Shown here piece by piece: positions 52,012 to 61,000 of a DNA stretch of 64,000 nucleotides. The position numbers were made by a program, and so were the translations under genes. The DNA lies in NCBI GenBank assembly GCA_016929335.1, contig JAFGIY010000065.1, positions 62,001 through 126,000 of the forward strand, read 5' to 3'. The notes below the pieces were generated by a model. The model saw only the letters and a program-made list of their open reading frames with translations, was not told the origin of the DNA and did no database searches. This stretch comes from Acidobacteriota bacterium (GTDB lineage Bacteria; Acidobacteriota; UBA6911). Within the stretch, counting starts at the first letter, position 1. Each line of letters begins with the position of its first letter.

Positions 52012-52671
52012 ATGTTCAATAAGATATTTACTTCACCTGTTCTTGTTCGAGTCGTTCCGTTTGCTGCTTTTGCTGCGCTGACGCTGCTTCAGGGCCGGTT
52101 GGGAGATGCTTCTCAATATTGGATCTACGCCCTTAAAACAATTGTCGGCGCCTGGCTGCTCTGGCTGATGCGTCCATACATAAAAGAGCTGAAATGGGCT
52201 TTTTCCTGGGAGGCTGTGGTAGTCGGAGTGGCGGTTTTAGTGGCATGGATTGGGTTGGATGGTTACTACCCGATGTTTGCCGAGCGTTCAGGCAGTTTCA
52301 ATCCTGTTCGCACATTTGGGGATGGCAGTGCCATGGCTCTGATATGCATTGCCGTCCGGATCATCGGATCATCGTTGGTTGTTCCGCCGCTTGAAGAAAT
52401 ATTTTATCGCTCCTTTATTTATCGATATCTCATCAAATCCGACTTCATTCAGGTTCCGCTCAACCGCCTGGATTGGAAAGCATTCCTTATCGCGGGAGTA
52501 ATTTTTGGCATCGGCCATTATGAATGGCTGCCGGGAATTCTTTGTGCATTCGCATTCCAATGGCTTGTCCTGAAGAAGAACCGCCTGGGGGATGCGATCA
52601 CCGCCCATGCAATTACCAACTTCCTCCTGGGGATCTGGATCGTCGCCCGCGATGCTTATCACTTTTGGTAA
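52012..52671 (+). CDS. PEP-CTERM-associated CAAX-type membrane protease (CPBP family)
   Basis: 219 residues, about seven helices. The CPBP/Abi catalytic set is visible: EEIFYRSFIYRYL (EExxxR), FGIGHYEWLPG (second His) and DAITAHAITNFLLG (HxxxN). Length and context fit the CAAX-related protein of exosortase loci (TIGR03008). The role there is unknown; a membrane proteolysis step is assumed. The ATG at 52012 begins the first membrane segment; 58 upstream codons are not membrane-like. The 3' end overlaps the VanZ gene by 13 bp on the other strand. Confidence 0.83.
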   Translation: MFNKIFTSPVLVRVVPFAAFAALTLLQGRLGDASQYWIYALKTIVGAWLLWLMRPYIKELKWAFSWEAVVVGVAVLVAWIGLDGYYPMFAERSGSFNPVRTFGDGSAMALICIAVRIIGSSLVVPPLEEIFYRSFIYRYLIKSDFIQVPLNRLDWKAFLIAGVIFGIGHYEWLPGILCAFAFQWLVLKKNRLGDAITAHAITNFLLGIWIVARDAYHFW

Positions 52672-53897
52672 TCCTGTATGCCCATTCCGTTCTCAGCGGC
52701 GCTTATATTTGCTTTTGCCAAACCGCATCCCGCCCATGCGCCAATGGCCGCGATAACGACATCTGTAATCCCGGCAAAGCGTGCGGGAATAAAAATCTGA
52801 GTCGCCTCAATAGCACTTGCCAGCAAAGCAGCCCACAAAATGACCGCCCATCTTGGCCACAAGGCTGCGAGAAGCGCATAGCTCAATATTCCTGACAGGG
52901 CATCGTTCAGGGCTATCCCGGTCGTCTGATTGTAATACTCCACCAGCGGAATCCACTCGAAGCGTGACGGCCTGCCAAAATGGTATGGACCGAGCCCCTC
53001 AGCTATCAGAGCGATGTTCATCAGGACGAATCCAGTTATCGGTCGTGCGGCGCAGGGAATATACCGCACAGAGACAAAACCTCCGGCAACTCCTGCAATA
53101 TTCATGGCAAGATCCCGAACGGAAGGGGCATGGGATTCTACAAGCAGCTGAGCCGGTTCCAGCATGACGGGAAGAAGAAAGGCAAACAGGATGAGTTTCT
53201 TCTGCTTCCTTTTCATAGTCCCGGTCATTCCTCCGATCAGCATAAATTCGGCCATTAGAATCCATCCGCCATCAATAGGTATTCCCGATTCCCACGGGTT
53301 TGCCAATAGCGCTTTAATGCTTGATTTTATATGCGAGACATCCAGCCCAAAATCGAGGGGAAGGAGCATAGTTGTGGTCACTATGGCTGCCAGAATGAGG
53401 AAACCGGTCATCTGCTTGTCGAATAGAGAACCGGAAAGCAGATCAAGGATCTTCGATCCGCATACTGCTGCAATAAAGGCGCCCAGGAACATGCCTAAGC
53501 CGTTATTGAGGGCGTCGGTGATGCCTGAGAGCCGGGATGCAATTCCCAGCTGGACGATTTCTGACAGCAAACCCAACAGGAATCCACTAACGAACCATCC
53601 TGCAATCCTCAACCGGTTCCTTTTCTGCCCGAACCGGAGAAATCCGAAAAATCCCAGCGGGACGGTCAAAAGGACATTGCTTGCCATATCGGGCAGACTA
53701 TGAATCCGCCCGCGGGCGGTATCCCAATAGGGCACTCGGCCTGCGTTGCTCCAAGCCTCCGACAACCCCTGATAAGAAAGGTCAAAAGTGAATGGGAACA
53801 GCGTGCCGTAAAAGAAGAGCAAGAGAGATAAATAGAATCCAATTCTGCACAATCCAAACAATCGGTTTGGAAGCGCGTGATCTGTGGACATTCGCAT
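52659..53897 (-). CDS. Double VanZ-domain membrane protein
   Basis: 412 residues, about ten helices. Two VanZ-like units: residues 15-140 (FYGTLFPFTFD, SLPDMASNVLLTVPLGFFGF, LSEIVQLGIASRLSGITDALNNGLG) and about 285-405 (FEWIPLVEYYN, SAIEATQIFIPARFAGITDVVIAAIGAWAG). VanZ proteins are linked with envelope changes and occur in exosortase regions. No catalytic residues are established. An in-frame ATG two codons later is an alternative start. Confidence 0.82.
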   Translation of the reverse strand: MRMSTDHALPNRLFGLCRIGFYLSLLLFFYGTLFPFTFDLSYQGLSEAWSNAGRVPYWDTARGRIHSLPDMASNVLLTVPLGFFGFLRFGQKRNRLRIAGWFVSGFLLGLLSEIVQLGIASRLSGITDALNNGLGMFLGAFIAAVCGSKILDLLSGSLFDKQMTGFLILAAIVTTTMLLPLDFGLDVSHIKSSIKALLANPWESGIPIDGGWILMAEFMLIGGMTGTMKRKQKKLILFAFLLPVMLEPAQLLVESHAPSVRDLAMNIAGVAGGFVSVRYIPCAARPITGFVLMNIALIAEGLGPYHFGRPSRFEWIPLVEYYNQTTGIALNDALSGILSYALLAALWPRWAVILWAALLASAIEATQIFIPARFAGITDVVIAAIGAWAGCGLAKANISAAENGMGIQDYQK

Positions 53898-53965
53898 ATA
53901 TACAGATTACACAGATTATCCCTGATGTGGTTCTTTTTTGTGAAATATGAGAATGCACCCTGCAA

Positions 53966-53981
53966 TGTGATTACAGTCACA
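53966..53981. promoter_or_regulatory. CRP/FNR-like palindrome before the metalloprotease
   Basis: TGTGATTACAGTCACA matches TGTGA-N6-TCACA exactly. Its GTGA lies 103 nt before the ATG at 54070. A near copy sits at the same distance before the decayed paralogue. Confidence 0.5.
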
Positions 53982-54066
53982 TCAAGACGACACTTTCATC
54001 CGATAAGAATGATGGCGCTTAGCAGGTAGTCTGTGCGCTGAGAACTGATCCACATTTCAGGAGTGC

Positions 54067-56400
54067 ATGATGAAAGCCGGAAAAGCCCGATATTGGCTTA
54101 GTTTATCCGCAGTATTATGGCTGTTGGCAGGTCTGATCCCATTATTCGGTCAAACAGACAGAGCGGAGCGGAGAAAGCGGCCGTTCCCATCAATTCGACT
54201 GGCAGGACAGGTACGCAATGAAGCAGCCATCAGGGCGCTGGGTGATAAATTGCCGGCCGTGGCGGAGTGGTATGGGAAAACCCCCCGAGAAATGACAAGG
54301 CTCATCCGGAGGGATCGGAATTTGTGGGTTAGTCCAAGTGGGCGCCTCATGTATGCCTGCGAACTGGAAGTCCCCTTGGAAGCAGGCCCGGAGGCGGAAT
54401 CCGCGGTAGACCGCGACCATATTGCCAGCTATCCTCTGGATCAGACATTCAATCTGCACAGCCTTCCCGGCTCCAATACAGTTCTTTATCTGGATTTTAA
54501 CGGAGCTACGGTATCGGGCACCGCGTGGAATGCAGGCTACAACGGCGGAGCAGATATCGTTGCGGCGCCATTCGATCTGGATGCGAATCCCGCCACATTC
54601 AACACAACAGAACTGCAAAGGATCCAGAATATCTGGAAGAGGGTTGCAGAAGACTACTCGCCCTTCGACATAGATGTAACAACAGAGGAACCGGCTCCCG
54701 AAGCTCTCAACCGAAGCAGCAGCACCGATACAACATATGGAAACAGAGTGATAATTACGCCGACGAATTTCTATCCCAATGCAGGGGGAGTCTCCTACGT
54801 TGGAACCTTTAATGATATCGGAGACTATTACAAAATTTCCTGGGCTTTTTCCAACATGCTTGCCAATGGCGAAAAATATATCGCCGAAGCGTGTTCTCAT
54901 GAAAACGGGCACGCGGTTGGATTGCATCATCAAGGAGTGACCGGCGGCACTGCCTATTATCAGGGGCAGGGGGACTGGGCTCCGATCATGGGCAATTCAT
55001 ACTACAAGAATGTGACTCAGTGGGCTAAAGGAGAATATGCCGAGGCAAACAATACCGAAGATCAGCTTGAGGTGATGCGGAATTACGGTCTGGAATATTA
55101 TCCCGATGATCATGGCAACATCCCGGGAACAGCAACCACGCTTACGGGATCAACCACCCTTAGCGGATCCGGATTCATTGAACGGAACACCGACGTTGAT
55201 ATATTCAAATTCATAACCGGCGCGGGTTCCATTTCTCTTGGAGTCAATCCTTCACCGATCGGTCCAAATCTCAAGATCCTGGCTGAACTCCATGATAGCG
55301 GCGGGAATCTTATAGCTTCTTCGAGCCTCACCGATATGGGGGCAAGTATAAGCTCTACGGTTCCCGCCGGAACTTATTATTTGTCGATTTCCGGTGTCGG
55401 ATCCGGTGATCCTGTGTCCACCGGCTACTCGGATTATTGCAGCCTTGGGCAATATATTGTTACGGGCGCCATTGTTAATCCCGGATCCTCCATGCCTCCG
55501 ACTGCGGTTATCTCTGCCGCGCCCACATCCGGTGATGCTCCGCTGGCGGTCGCCTTTTCAGGCTCAGCTTCAACCGATGACGGAACGATTGCTTCCTATG
55601 TCTGGAATTTCGGCGACGGTTCGGATGTTTCCAGCGATCCGAATCCAAGCCATGTTTTTACCGCTGCAGGAGCATATTACGTAACGTTGACTGTTACCGA
55701 CAATGAAGGTTTAACGGGAAGCTCTTCAATCACGATAACTGTCAGGCGAGATGTTTATGTATATTCTATCGTATTGTCCTCCAGCAGCTCCACGACAGCT
55801 GTATCCGCGAGTGCTGTGGTGACAATAAAGGATAAGGCGGGGAATGCCGTCTCCGGAGCGAGCGTCACCGGTTCGTGGAGCGGCATCGTTCAGGGAACGG
55901 CGCCTGGCGCCACCAACGCATCGGGGGTGGTGAGTTTTTCATCTCCGCAATCTTCCGTGTCCGGGACATTCACTTTTACCGTAACCGGCGTATCGGCTTT
56001 GGGCTACACATATGATCCCCAGTTGAACAACCAGACCAGCGCATCGGTTGCAGTGAACCTGCTGCAAGAGCCGACGGATTCCACTCCCCCAACGATCAAC
56101 ATTGCTTATCCCGTGGCGGGATCTACTGTTTTGGGCAACATCAGCATTCGAGTCAATGTCTGGGATGATGTAAGCGTTACCAGAGTGGAGCTATATGTGG
56201 ACGGTCTGCTTAAGGCAGTATCGACTTCAGCGCCATTCACTACAAAATGGAATACCGTCAGGGCTGCTGCGGGAGAACACACACTTAGAGCCAAAGCATA
56301 CGACGCTGCGGGCAACACCTCCGTTTCGGCAGGCGTGACTGTCATTGTTCCGGAATCCGTCAAGCGTAAGACCACGGATAGAATTTTAAGGGTAAGATAA
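54067..56400 (+). CDS. Secreted metzincin-type metalloprotease with PKD and Ig-like domains
   Basis: 777 residues. Signal peptide to about residue 29 (LSAVLWLLAGLIPLFGQ). The zinc site is H278-E-x2-H282-x2-G285-x2-H288, the full HExxHxxGxxH metzincin motif, with a Met-turn at M308 (APIMGNS). A pre-peptidase-like beta domain (about 350-460), a PKD domain (about 478-560, YVWNFGDGSD), a Big-1-like repeat and a C-terminal Ig-like domain (PPTINIAYPVAGSTVLG, ending KAYDAAGNTS) follow. There is no PEP-CTERM tail, so it is probably released. AGGAG precedes two adjacent ATGs. Confidence 0.87.
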   Translation: MMKAGKARYWLSLSAVLWLLAGLIPLFGQTDRAERRKRPFPSIRLAGQVRNEAAIRALGDKLPAVAEWYGKTPREMTRLIRRDRNLWVSPSGRLMYACELEVPLEAGPEAESAVDRDHIASYPLDQTFNLHSLPGSNTVLYLDFNGATVSGTAWNAGYNGGADIVAAPFDLDANPATFNTTELQRIQNIWKRVAEDYSPFDIDVTTEEPAPEALNRSSSTDTTYGNRVIITPTNFYPNAGGVSYVGTFNDIGDYYKISWAFSNMLANGEKYIAEACSHENGHAVGLHHQGVTGGTAYYQGQGDWAPIMGNSYYKNVTQWAKGEYAEANNTEDQLEVMRNYGLEYYPDDHGNIPGTATTLTGSTTLSGSGFIERNTDVDIFKFITGAGSISLGVNPSPIGPNLKILAELHDSGGNLIASSSLTDMGASISSTVPAGTYYLSISGVGSGDPVSTGYSDYCSLGQYIVTGAIVNPGSSMPPTAVISAAPTSGDAPLAVAFSGSASTDDGTIASYVWNFGDGSDVSSDPNPSHVFTAAGAYYVTLTVTDNEGLTGSSSITITVRRDVYVYSIVLSSSSSTTAVSASAVVTIKDKAGNAVSGASVTGSWSGIVQGTAPGATNASGVVSFSSPQSSVSGTFTFTVTGVSALGYTYDPQLNNQTSASVAVNLLQEPTDSTPPTINIAYPVAGSTVLGNISIRVNVWDDVSVTRVELYVDGLLKAVSTSAPFTTKWNTVRAAAGEHTLRAKAYDAAGNTSVSAGVTVIVPESVKRKTTDRILRVR

Positions 56401-56431
56401 GCACAATCAATTGCCCGATTTATCTAAGCCG

Positions 56432-56475
56432 CCACAGATATCCATGAGAGTGCAAAGGATATCTGTGGCACTTTT
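56432..56475 (+). terminator. terminator after the metalloprotease
   Basis: CCACAGATATCC (56432-56443) pairs perfectly with GGATATCTGTGG (56457-56468), followed by CACTTTTGC. Confidence 0.75.
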
Positions 56476-56527
56476 GCTTCCCCCGATTAAAGCTGCCAAT
56501 CAAACCCACTACAAAAACATTCCGGGG

Positions 56528-56543
56528 CGTGACTTCAGTCACA
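56528..56543. promoter_or_regulatory. second CRP/FNR-like palindrome
   Basis: CGTGACTTCAGTCACA differs from the site at 53966 at 3 of 16 positions and keeps GTGA-N6-TCAC. It is 105 nt before the ATG at 56634. Confidence 0.42.
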
Positions 56544-56633
56544 CCGCCGCAGGAGTTCACGCCCGATGAGAAAGGTAAAGAGCTTCGGGCGATAGCTCTT
56601 ACAGATATGCTCGGCTATGATTTGGAGCGTAAT

Positions 56634-56925
56634 ATGAAAGCAAAAGGGAATCATTTTTTCACAAGGCTGTCTGCGGTTTTATGGTTGCTGGCTTGTATCG
56701 TAGCCCTGTTTGCATGAAAAAATGTTGCAGGCAAATCATTACCAGCGGCAGGCAGGGCTTTCTTCACTCAGCACTTTGATGCAGGCTCAGACCGCTGGAA
56801 ATAAATTCATGCAGCCTTTTGCGGCATGGAGAAAACAGAAGCATGAAGTGATAGCTTGCAGCGGCAACCAAATCATATGGATAAGTCCGAATAAGCGCCG
56901 CCACCGGATTGCTAATCAGCAATAA
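56634..56925 (+). pseudogene. decayed N-terminal fragment of a metalloprotease paralogue
   Basis: The ATG at 56634 (GGAG upstream) opens a 27-residue frame whose RLSAVLWLLACIVALFA matches the LSAVLWLLAGLIPLF signal peptide of the protease at 54067. It stops at 56717. A second frame, shifted by +1, continues to 56925 and contains NQIIWISPNKRR, which parallels the protease's DRNLWVSPSGRL at the matching distance. The order suggests a duplicated gene truncated after about 95 codons and frameshifted. A short secreted peptide gene remains possible. Confidence 0.55.
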
Positions 56926-56955
56926 AAAAGGCCCGGTTTTAAGCCGAGCCTTTTT
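56925..56955 (+). terminator. Rho-independent terminator
   Basis: AAAAAGGC (56925-56932) and CGG (56934-56936) pair with CCG (56944-56946) and GCCTTTTT (56948-56955), with one mismatch. Works in either direction. Confidence 0.87.
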
Positions 56956-57234
56956 CTACAGAGACCGGGTTCCCCTGCCATTGCCGGCGTATTATGCCGC
57001 CGATTCCGAATCCAATTAGTCCAATGCAGGAAGAATCATCCTTCAGATATCAGAAGATGACTATTATGTCCTGCAATCTGAGTTCTCGAATAATCATTTA
57101 GATCAGGCAGCTAATGTATGGAGATTGAGGGAAGCGGGAGATGCCGCAAAAAAAATGTCGCAGCTTCATTTTTAGCGAAATATAAGTGAGGCTCGCGAAA
57201 TATTAAGGCCAATGGACAGCAAAGGAGAATGACT
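56956..57234. other. intergenic before the second PEP-CTERM gene
   Basis: No intact gene. On the minus strand a 36-codon stretch (57049-56939) reads SCIGLIGFGIGGIIRRQWQ, like a PEP-CTERM membrane tail without its PEP motif. No convincing sigma-54 or sigma-70 promoter was found for the next gene. Confidence 0.45.
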
Positions 57235-57903
57235 ATGCGTAACATCGGTCTCGGCGTCTTTTTGTGTCTCGTTCTCTCCGCATATGTATATGGAGAATCG
57301 ATTTCCATCTGGAACTTTAATGATGCAGTATCCGGAACAACCGGAGGATTGTCTGAATTCCTTGTAGATCGTGGCAATGGAGTAATGACCAGCAGTTTCA
57401 TTTCAGCAAGTATCGGCAATACCACCGGCAGTAATTTGAACAGCCGTGATGGCGACCCTGCAGGACAGGCACTCCGCTTGAGTGGAAACGCGAATAATGG
57501 AGAAAACCTCACCTGGCTGGTCAATACAACAGGCTATGAAGAGATAGATGTCAGTTTTGCCACGCAGCGCACCAGCACCGGTTTTAGCGCCAACCAGTTT
57601 CAATACAGCTTTGACGCCGGAGTTACATGGCTGAATTTTGGAGACATTTTCATGCCCGGCACGGGTTTTGTTCTACAGGAATTTAATCTGAGCGCGATTC
57701 CCACTCTCAGTAACAATCCGTATGCAGGTTTTCGCATCGTGTTCGGAGGCGCATCCGGTTCCTCCGGGAACAATAGGATCGACAACCTCGTGGTTGCAGG
57801 AACACCATTCACTCCCCCGGTTTCAACGCCGGTACCGGAACCTTCAACAATTGCGTTGACCGGAATAGGCATTGCCGGGGTGCTCCTCACACGAATGAAA
57901 TAG
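57235..57903 (+). CDS. PEP-CTERM sorted exported protein
   Basis: 222 residues. Signal peptide MRNIGLGVFLCLVLSAYVYG, then a beta-rich domain (SISIWNFNDAVSGTTGG, LRLSGNANNGENLTWLVNT, FQYSFDAGVTWLNFGD, RIDNLVVAGTPF) and the sorting tail TPVPEPSTIALTGIGIAGVLL-TRMK. The ATG at 57235 is chosen because AAAGGAG is 7 nt away; an ATG at 57229 would be only 1 nt from it. Convergent with prsT, with a perfect hairpin between. Confidence 0.9.
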   Translation: MRNIGLGVFLCLVLSAYVYGESISIWNFNDAVSGTTGGLSEFLVDRGNGVMTSSFISASIGNTTGSNLNSRDGDPAGQALRLSGNANNGENLTWLVNTTGYEEIDVSFATQRTSTGFSANQFQYSFDAGVTWLNFGDIFMPGTGFVLQEFNLSAIPTLSNNPYAGFRIVFGGASGSSGNNRIDNLVVAGTPFTPPVSTPVPEPSTIALTGIGIAGVLLTRMK

Positions 57904-57947
57904 GCCAAGAGCAGATTCCATAAATCTCCAGAACAAAGGAGAATTCC

Positions 57948-57993
57948 CATCCGCCGCATTGTGCTCATGCTCGTGCCCGCAATGCGGCGGATG
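57948..57993. terminator. hairpin between convergent PEP-CTERM gene and prsT
   Basis: CATCCGCCGCATTG (57948-57961) and CAATGCGGCGGATG (57980-57993) are perfect complements. No T-run on either side, so it may stabilise mRNA ends or terminate weakly in both directions. Confidence 0.6.
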
Positions 57994-58014
57994 ACTATTT
58001 GGGGAAATTCGTGG

Positions 58015-61000
58015 CTATAGTCCTGAAAGGGCCTGCTTTGCCTGGTCCGCTCCAGGGAATGACGGATTAAGCTTCAGCGCTTCGCTGAGAGATGCTTTGG
58101 CAAGGGCATTGTCCCCGTTTTTCAAATAGGCCATTCCGAGATGGTATCGAGCTATGGCGTTCTTGGGATCTTTATTTACACAGTCGCTCAGCGAATCAAT
58201 CGCTGCTCTGTAAGAGCCTTTCTTATAGTAAATCCAGCCGAGGGTATCCAGAACCTGAGGAGCATCACGGAGCTGTTCTGATGCGGTTTGGGCCAGCTTA
58301 AGGGCTTCATTTAAATCGCCACCGGACTCCGCCAATATCCATGCCAGATTATTTGCCGCTATGGGCGATTTCGGATTGATTTTCAATGCTTCGCGATAGT
58401 GTGCCTTGGCTTTCTCCCGGTCGCTTATCGATTCGTAAAGAATAGCCAGAGTGATATGGGCTTGAATGGAGTTGGGATTCACCTTCAGTGCGTTCGAAAA
58501 TTCCTGAATGGCCTTATCCTGCGAATTTTGCGCTATGAAAAGCTGGCCGAGAAGGCTATAGGCGGTAAAGCTATTCTTGTCGATGGAAAGCGCTTTACGG
58601 AATAATTCTTCCGCCTTGGCATAATTGTTTTGAATGAAGTAAATCCGTCCCAGCGTTTCATAGGGTTCATTTTGATTCGGGAACTGTTTTATCTGTTGAT
58701 TGATCACCTGAATCGCCTTGTCCGGTTTGTTCTGGCTCATATACAAATTGGCTTGGGCGACTCCGAGTCTGTATTTGGCCTGTTGGTTTTCGGGCTGACG
58801 CTTAAGCACTGCCTCAAACTCGCTTACCGCACCACTGAAATCCCTTTTGCTTATGCGGGCGTTGCCCAGAATAAGCTGCAGGTCGTTCCGGGTTGGATCA
58901 ATCCGGAGCCCTTGCTGGGCATAGCGTATAGCGGCATCGGGGTCTCCTGAGGTCAGTTTCAGCTGCGCCAGTGAAAAATAAACTGGTAAATATCTGTCAT
59001 TGATTTTCAGGATTTCATTCCACTCCGCCTCACTCTGCTGCACCTTTTTGTCCAGGAGATAAGCCCTGCCCAGAAGATAACGGGCTTCCACGGAATCCCG
59101 GTTCGCATTGACAGCCGCCTGCAATTCCTTGATGGCTTCCGCCCGCTTATCCTGAGCCAGCAGGAATTCTCCCTTAATTATTCTTCCCTGCGGATCATTG
59201 CCTTGGATAATTTCATCGGCAAGAATCAAACCTTTATCGTAAACCTTTTGCCGCAGATATAGACCTGCTAACCGCTTCTTGAGCGTAAGATTTCCGGGAT
59301 TCCCGGCGATCAAGCTTTGATATCTCTGGATCCCTTTATCCGGTTTCCCGATTCCTGCATAGAAATCCGCCAGCACGATTTGCTGATTAACGTTCTTGGG
59401 ATCAAGTTCTGCGGCTTTTACAAAGGATTCTTCGGCTTTCGCAAGATCTTTCTGCGACAGATAAAGCATTCCCAGCAATTCATGCAGCTTTGGAACCGCC
59501 GGTCCGCTTGCGAGTTGCTGGTTGAGGCGCTGGATTGCCTTTTCGGGTTGCTTTTGCTCCAGCAGAGCCGCTGTGATTCCCGCCCATGCTTCCACGTTGC
59601 GCGAATCCTTGGCAATTATTTTGTCAAATTGGGCGGCTGCCTGAGCTGCTTTTTTCTGCGCAATATATGCCTGACCGAGACGCAGTATTCCGGTCAAGTT
59701 GTCGGGATCATTTTTTACCAACTGTTCCAGCTGCATAACGGCGTTCGAATAGTCCTTCTTGGCGCCATAGGCGCTTCCCAGGAGCAGTTGCGCGTCCTCC
59801 AGCTTAGGATTGATCTTCAAAGCCTGTTGCGCATGTTTGATGGCTTCATCCGGCTTGCCGGAATCCAGCTTGAGGCGGGCGAGCGCAATATAAGGCGGAG
59901 TAAACCTCCCCGAGTTTCTGATTGCCTCATTCCATTCCGCCTCTGCGCGCTGTAAATTCTTGGCTTGAAGCTGTGCGATGCCGAGATAGTATCGGGCAGC
60001 AGGCGAATCCGGCTCAATGTTGACGGCTTTCTGCAGCATGCTTGTCGCTTCGCCGGAGTTGTTTTGAGCCAAGAGAACTCTGCCCTTCAACATCAAACCT
60101 TGTGGGAGATCCGGATAGAGTTTCAGAAGATCTCCCACTACAGCATTGGCTTTGTCAAAAGATCGCTGCGCAAGATACAGGTTGCCTAGACTGATTGCGG
60201 CATCCGGATTGCCGGGAACGTCCTTCAGGATAGCTTGCAGCACTTCGATGCTCTTATCGGGTTGCCCGGTAGTCGAGAAAAATTCTGCAAGCGCCAGCCT
60301 CGGCGCGAGATTCTGGTTATTGATCGCTGCCGCATTCCTATAGGATTCCTCTGCCTTTGCCGGATTGCGCTGCATCAGATAGACCTGACCCAGGACTTGA
60401 TGCAAAACCGGATTGTCCGGATGAGCGGAAATGGCCTGGTTTACTCTTGCGACTGCTTTGCCCGGATTATTCGCTGTTGTATGAACGTTCGCAAGGGCAA
60501 GAAGGCTTTCAGCACTTTGCGGATCGGATTTTAGCGCTGCTTCAAACTGAGCTTCGGCCCTATCCGCCTTCCCCTGTTGTAAATAGAGAAGGCCAAGTCG
60601 GTAATGACCGGAAGGATTTCCTGGATTCCCTGCAACAAACGCCTCGATTTCCGGAGCTGCAAGAGCGTAGTTCCGCTGACTTGCGTAAGCGCTTCCGAGG
60701 ATCAGGCGGGCTTCCGCATTATTGGGATTCAAATTTAGCGCTTCCCTGGCGTAACCGATTGCCGAATCCGGATCTCCAGTGTCCAGTTTGACTTCGCCAA
60801 GCGCTATGTAAGCCTGGACAAGGGTCGGATTGATTCTGACGGCCGTGGCAAATTCTTTTTCAGCCTTAGCACTGCTTCGGGATTGGAGGTAAGCAATACC
60901 GAGAAAATAATGTGCTTCAGCCGAGCGAGGTCGGGACTTGACGCTTTTTTCAAGCGTCGCCACAGCCTCGGCCAGCTTCCGCTGCGACAGCAAAATCTTG

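Noticed and set aside
57207-57220. GG-N10-GC spacing before the second PEP-CTERM gene as a sigma-54 promoter
   Set aside because: The transcript would start at or after the ribosome-binding site, and both boxes match consensus poorly.
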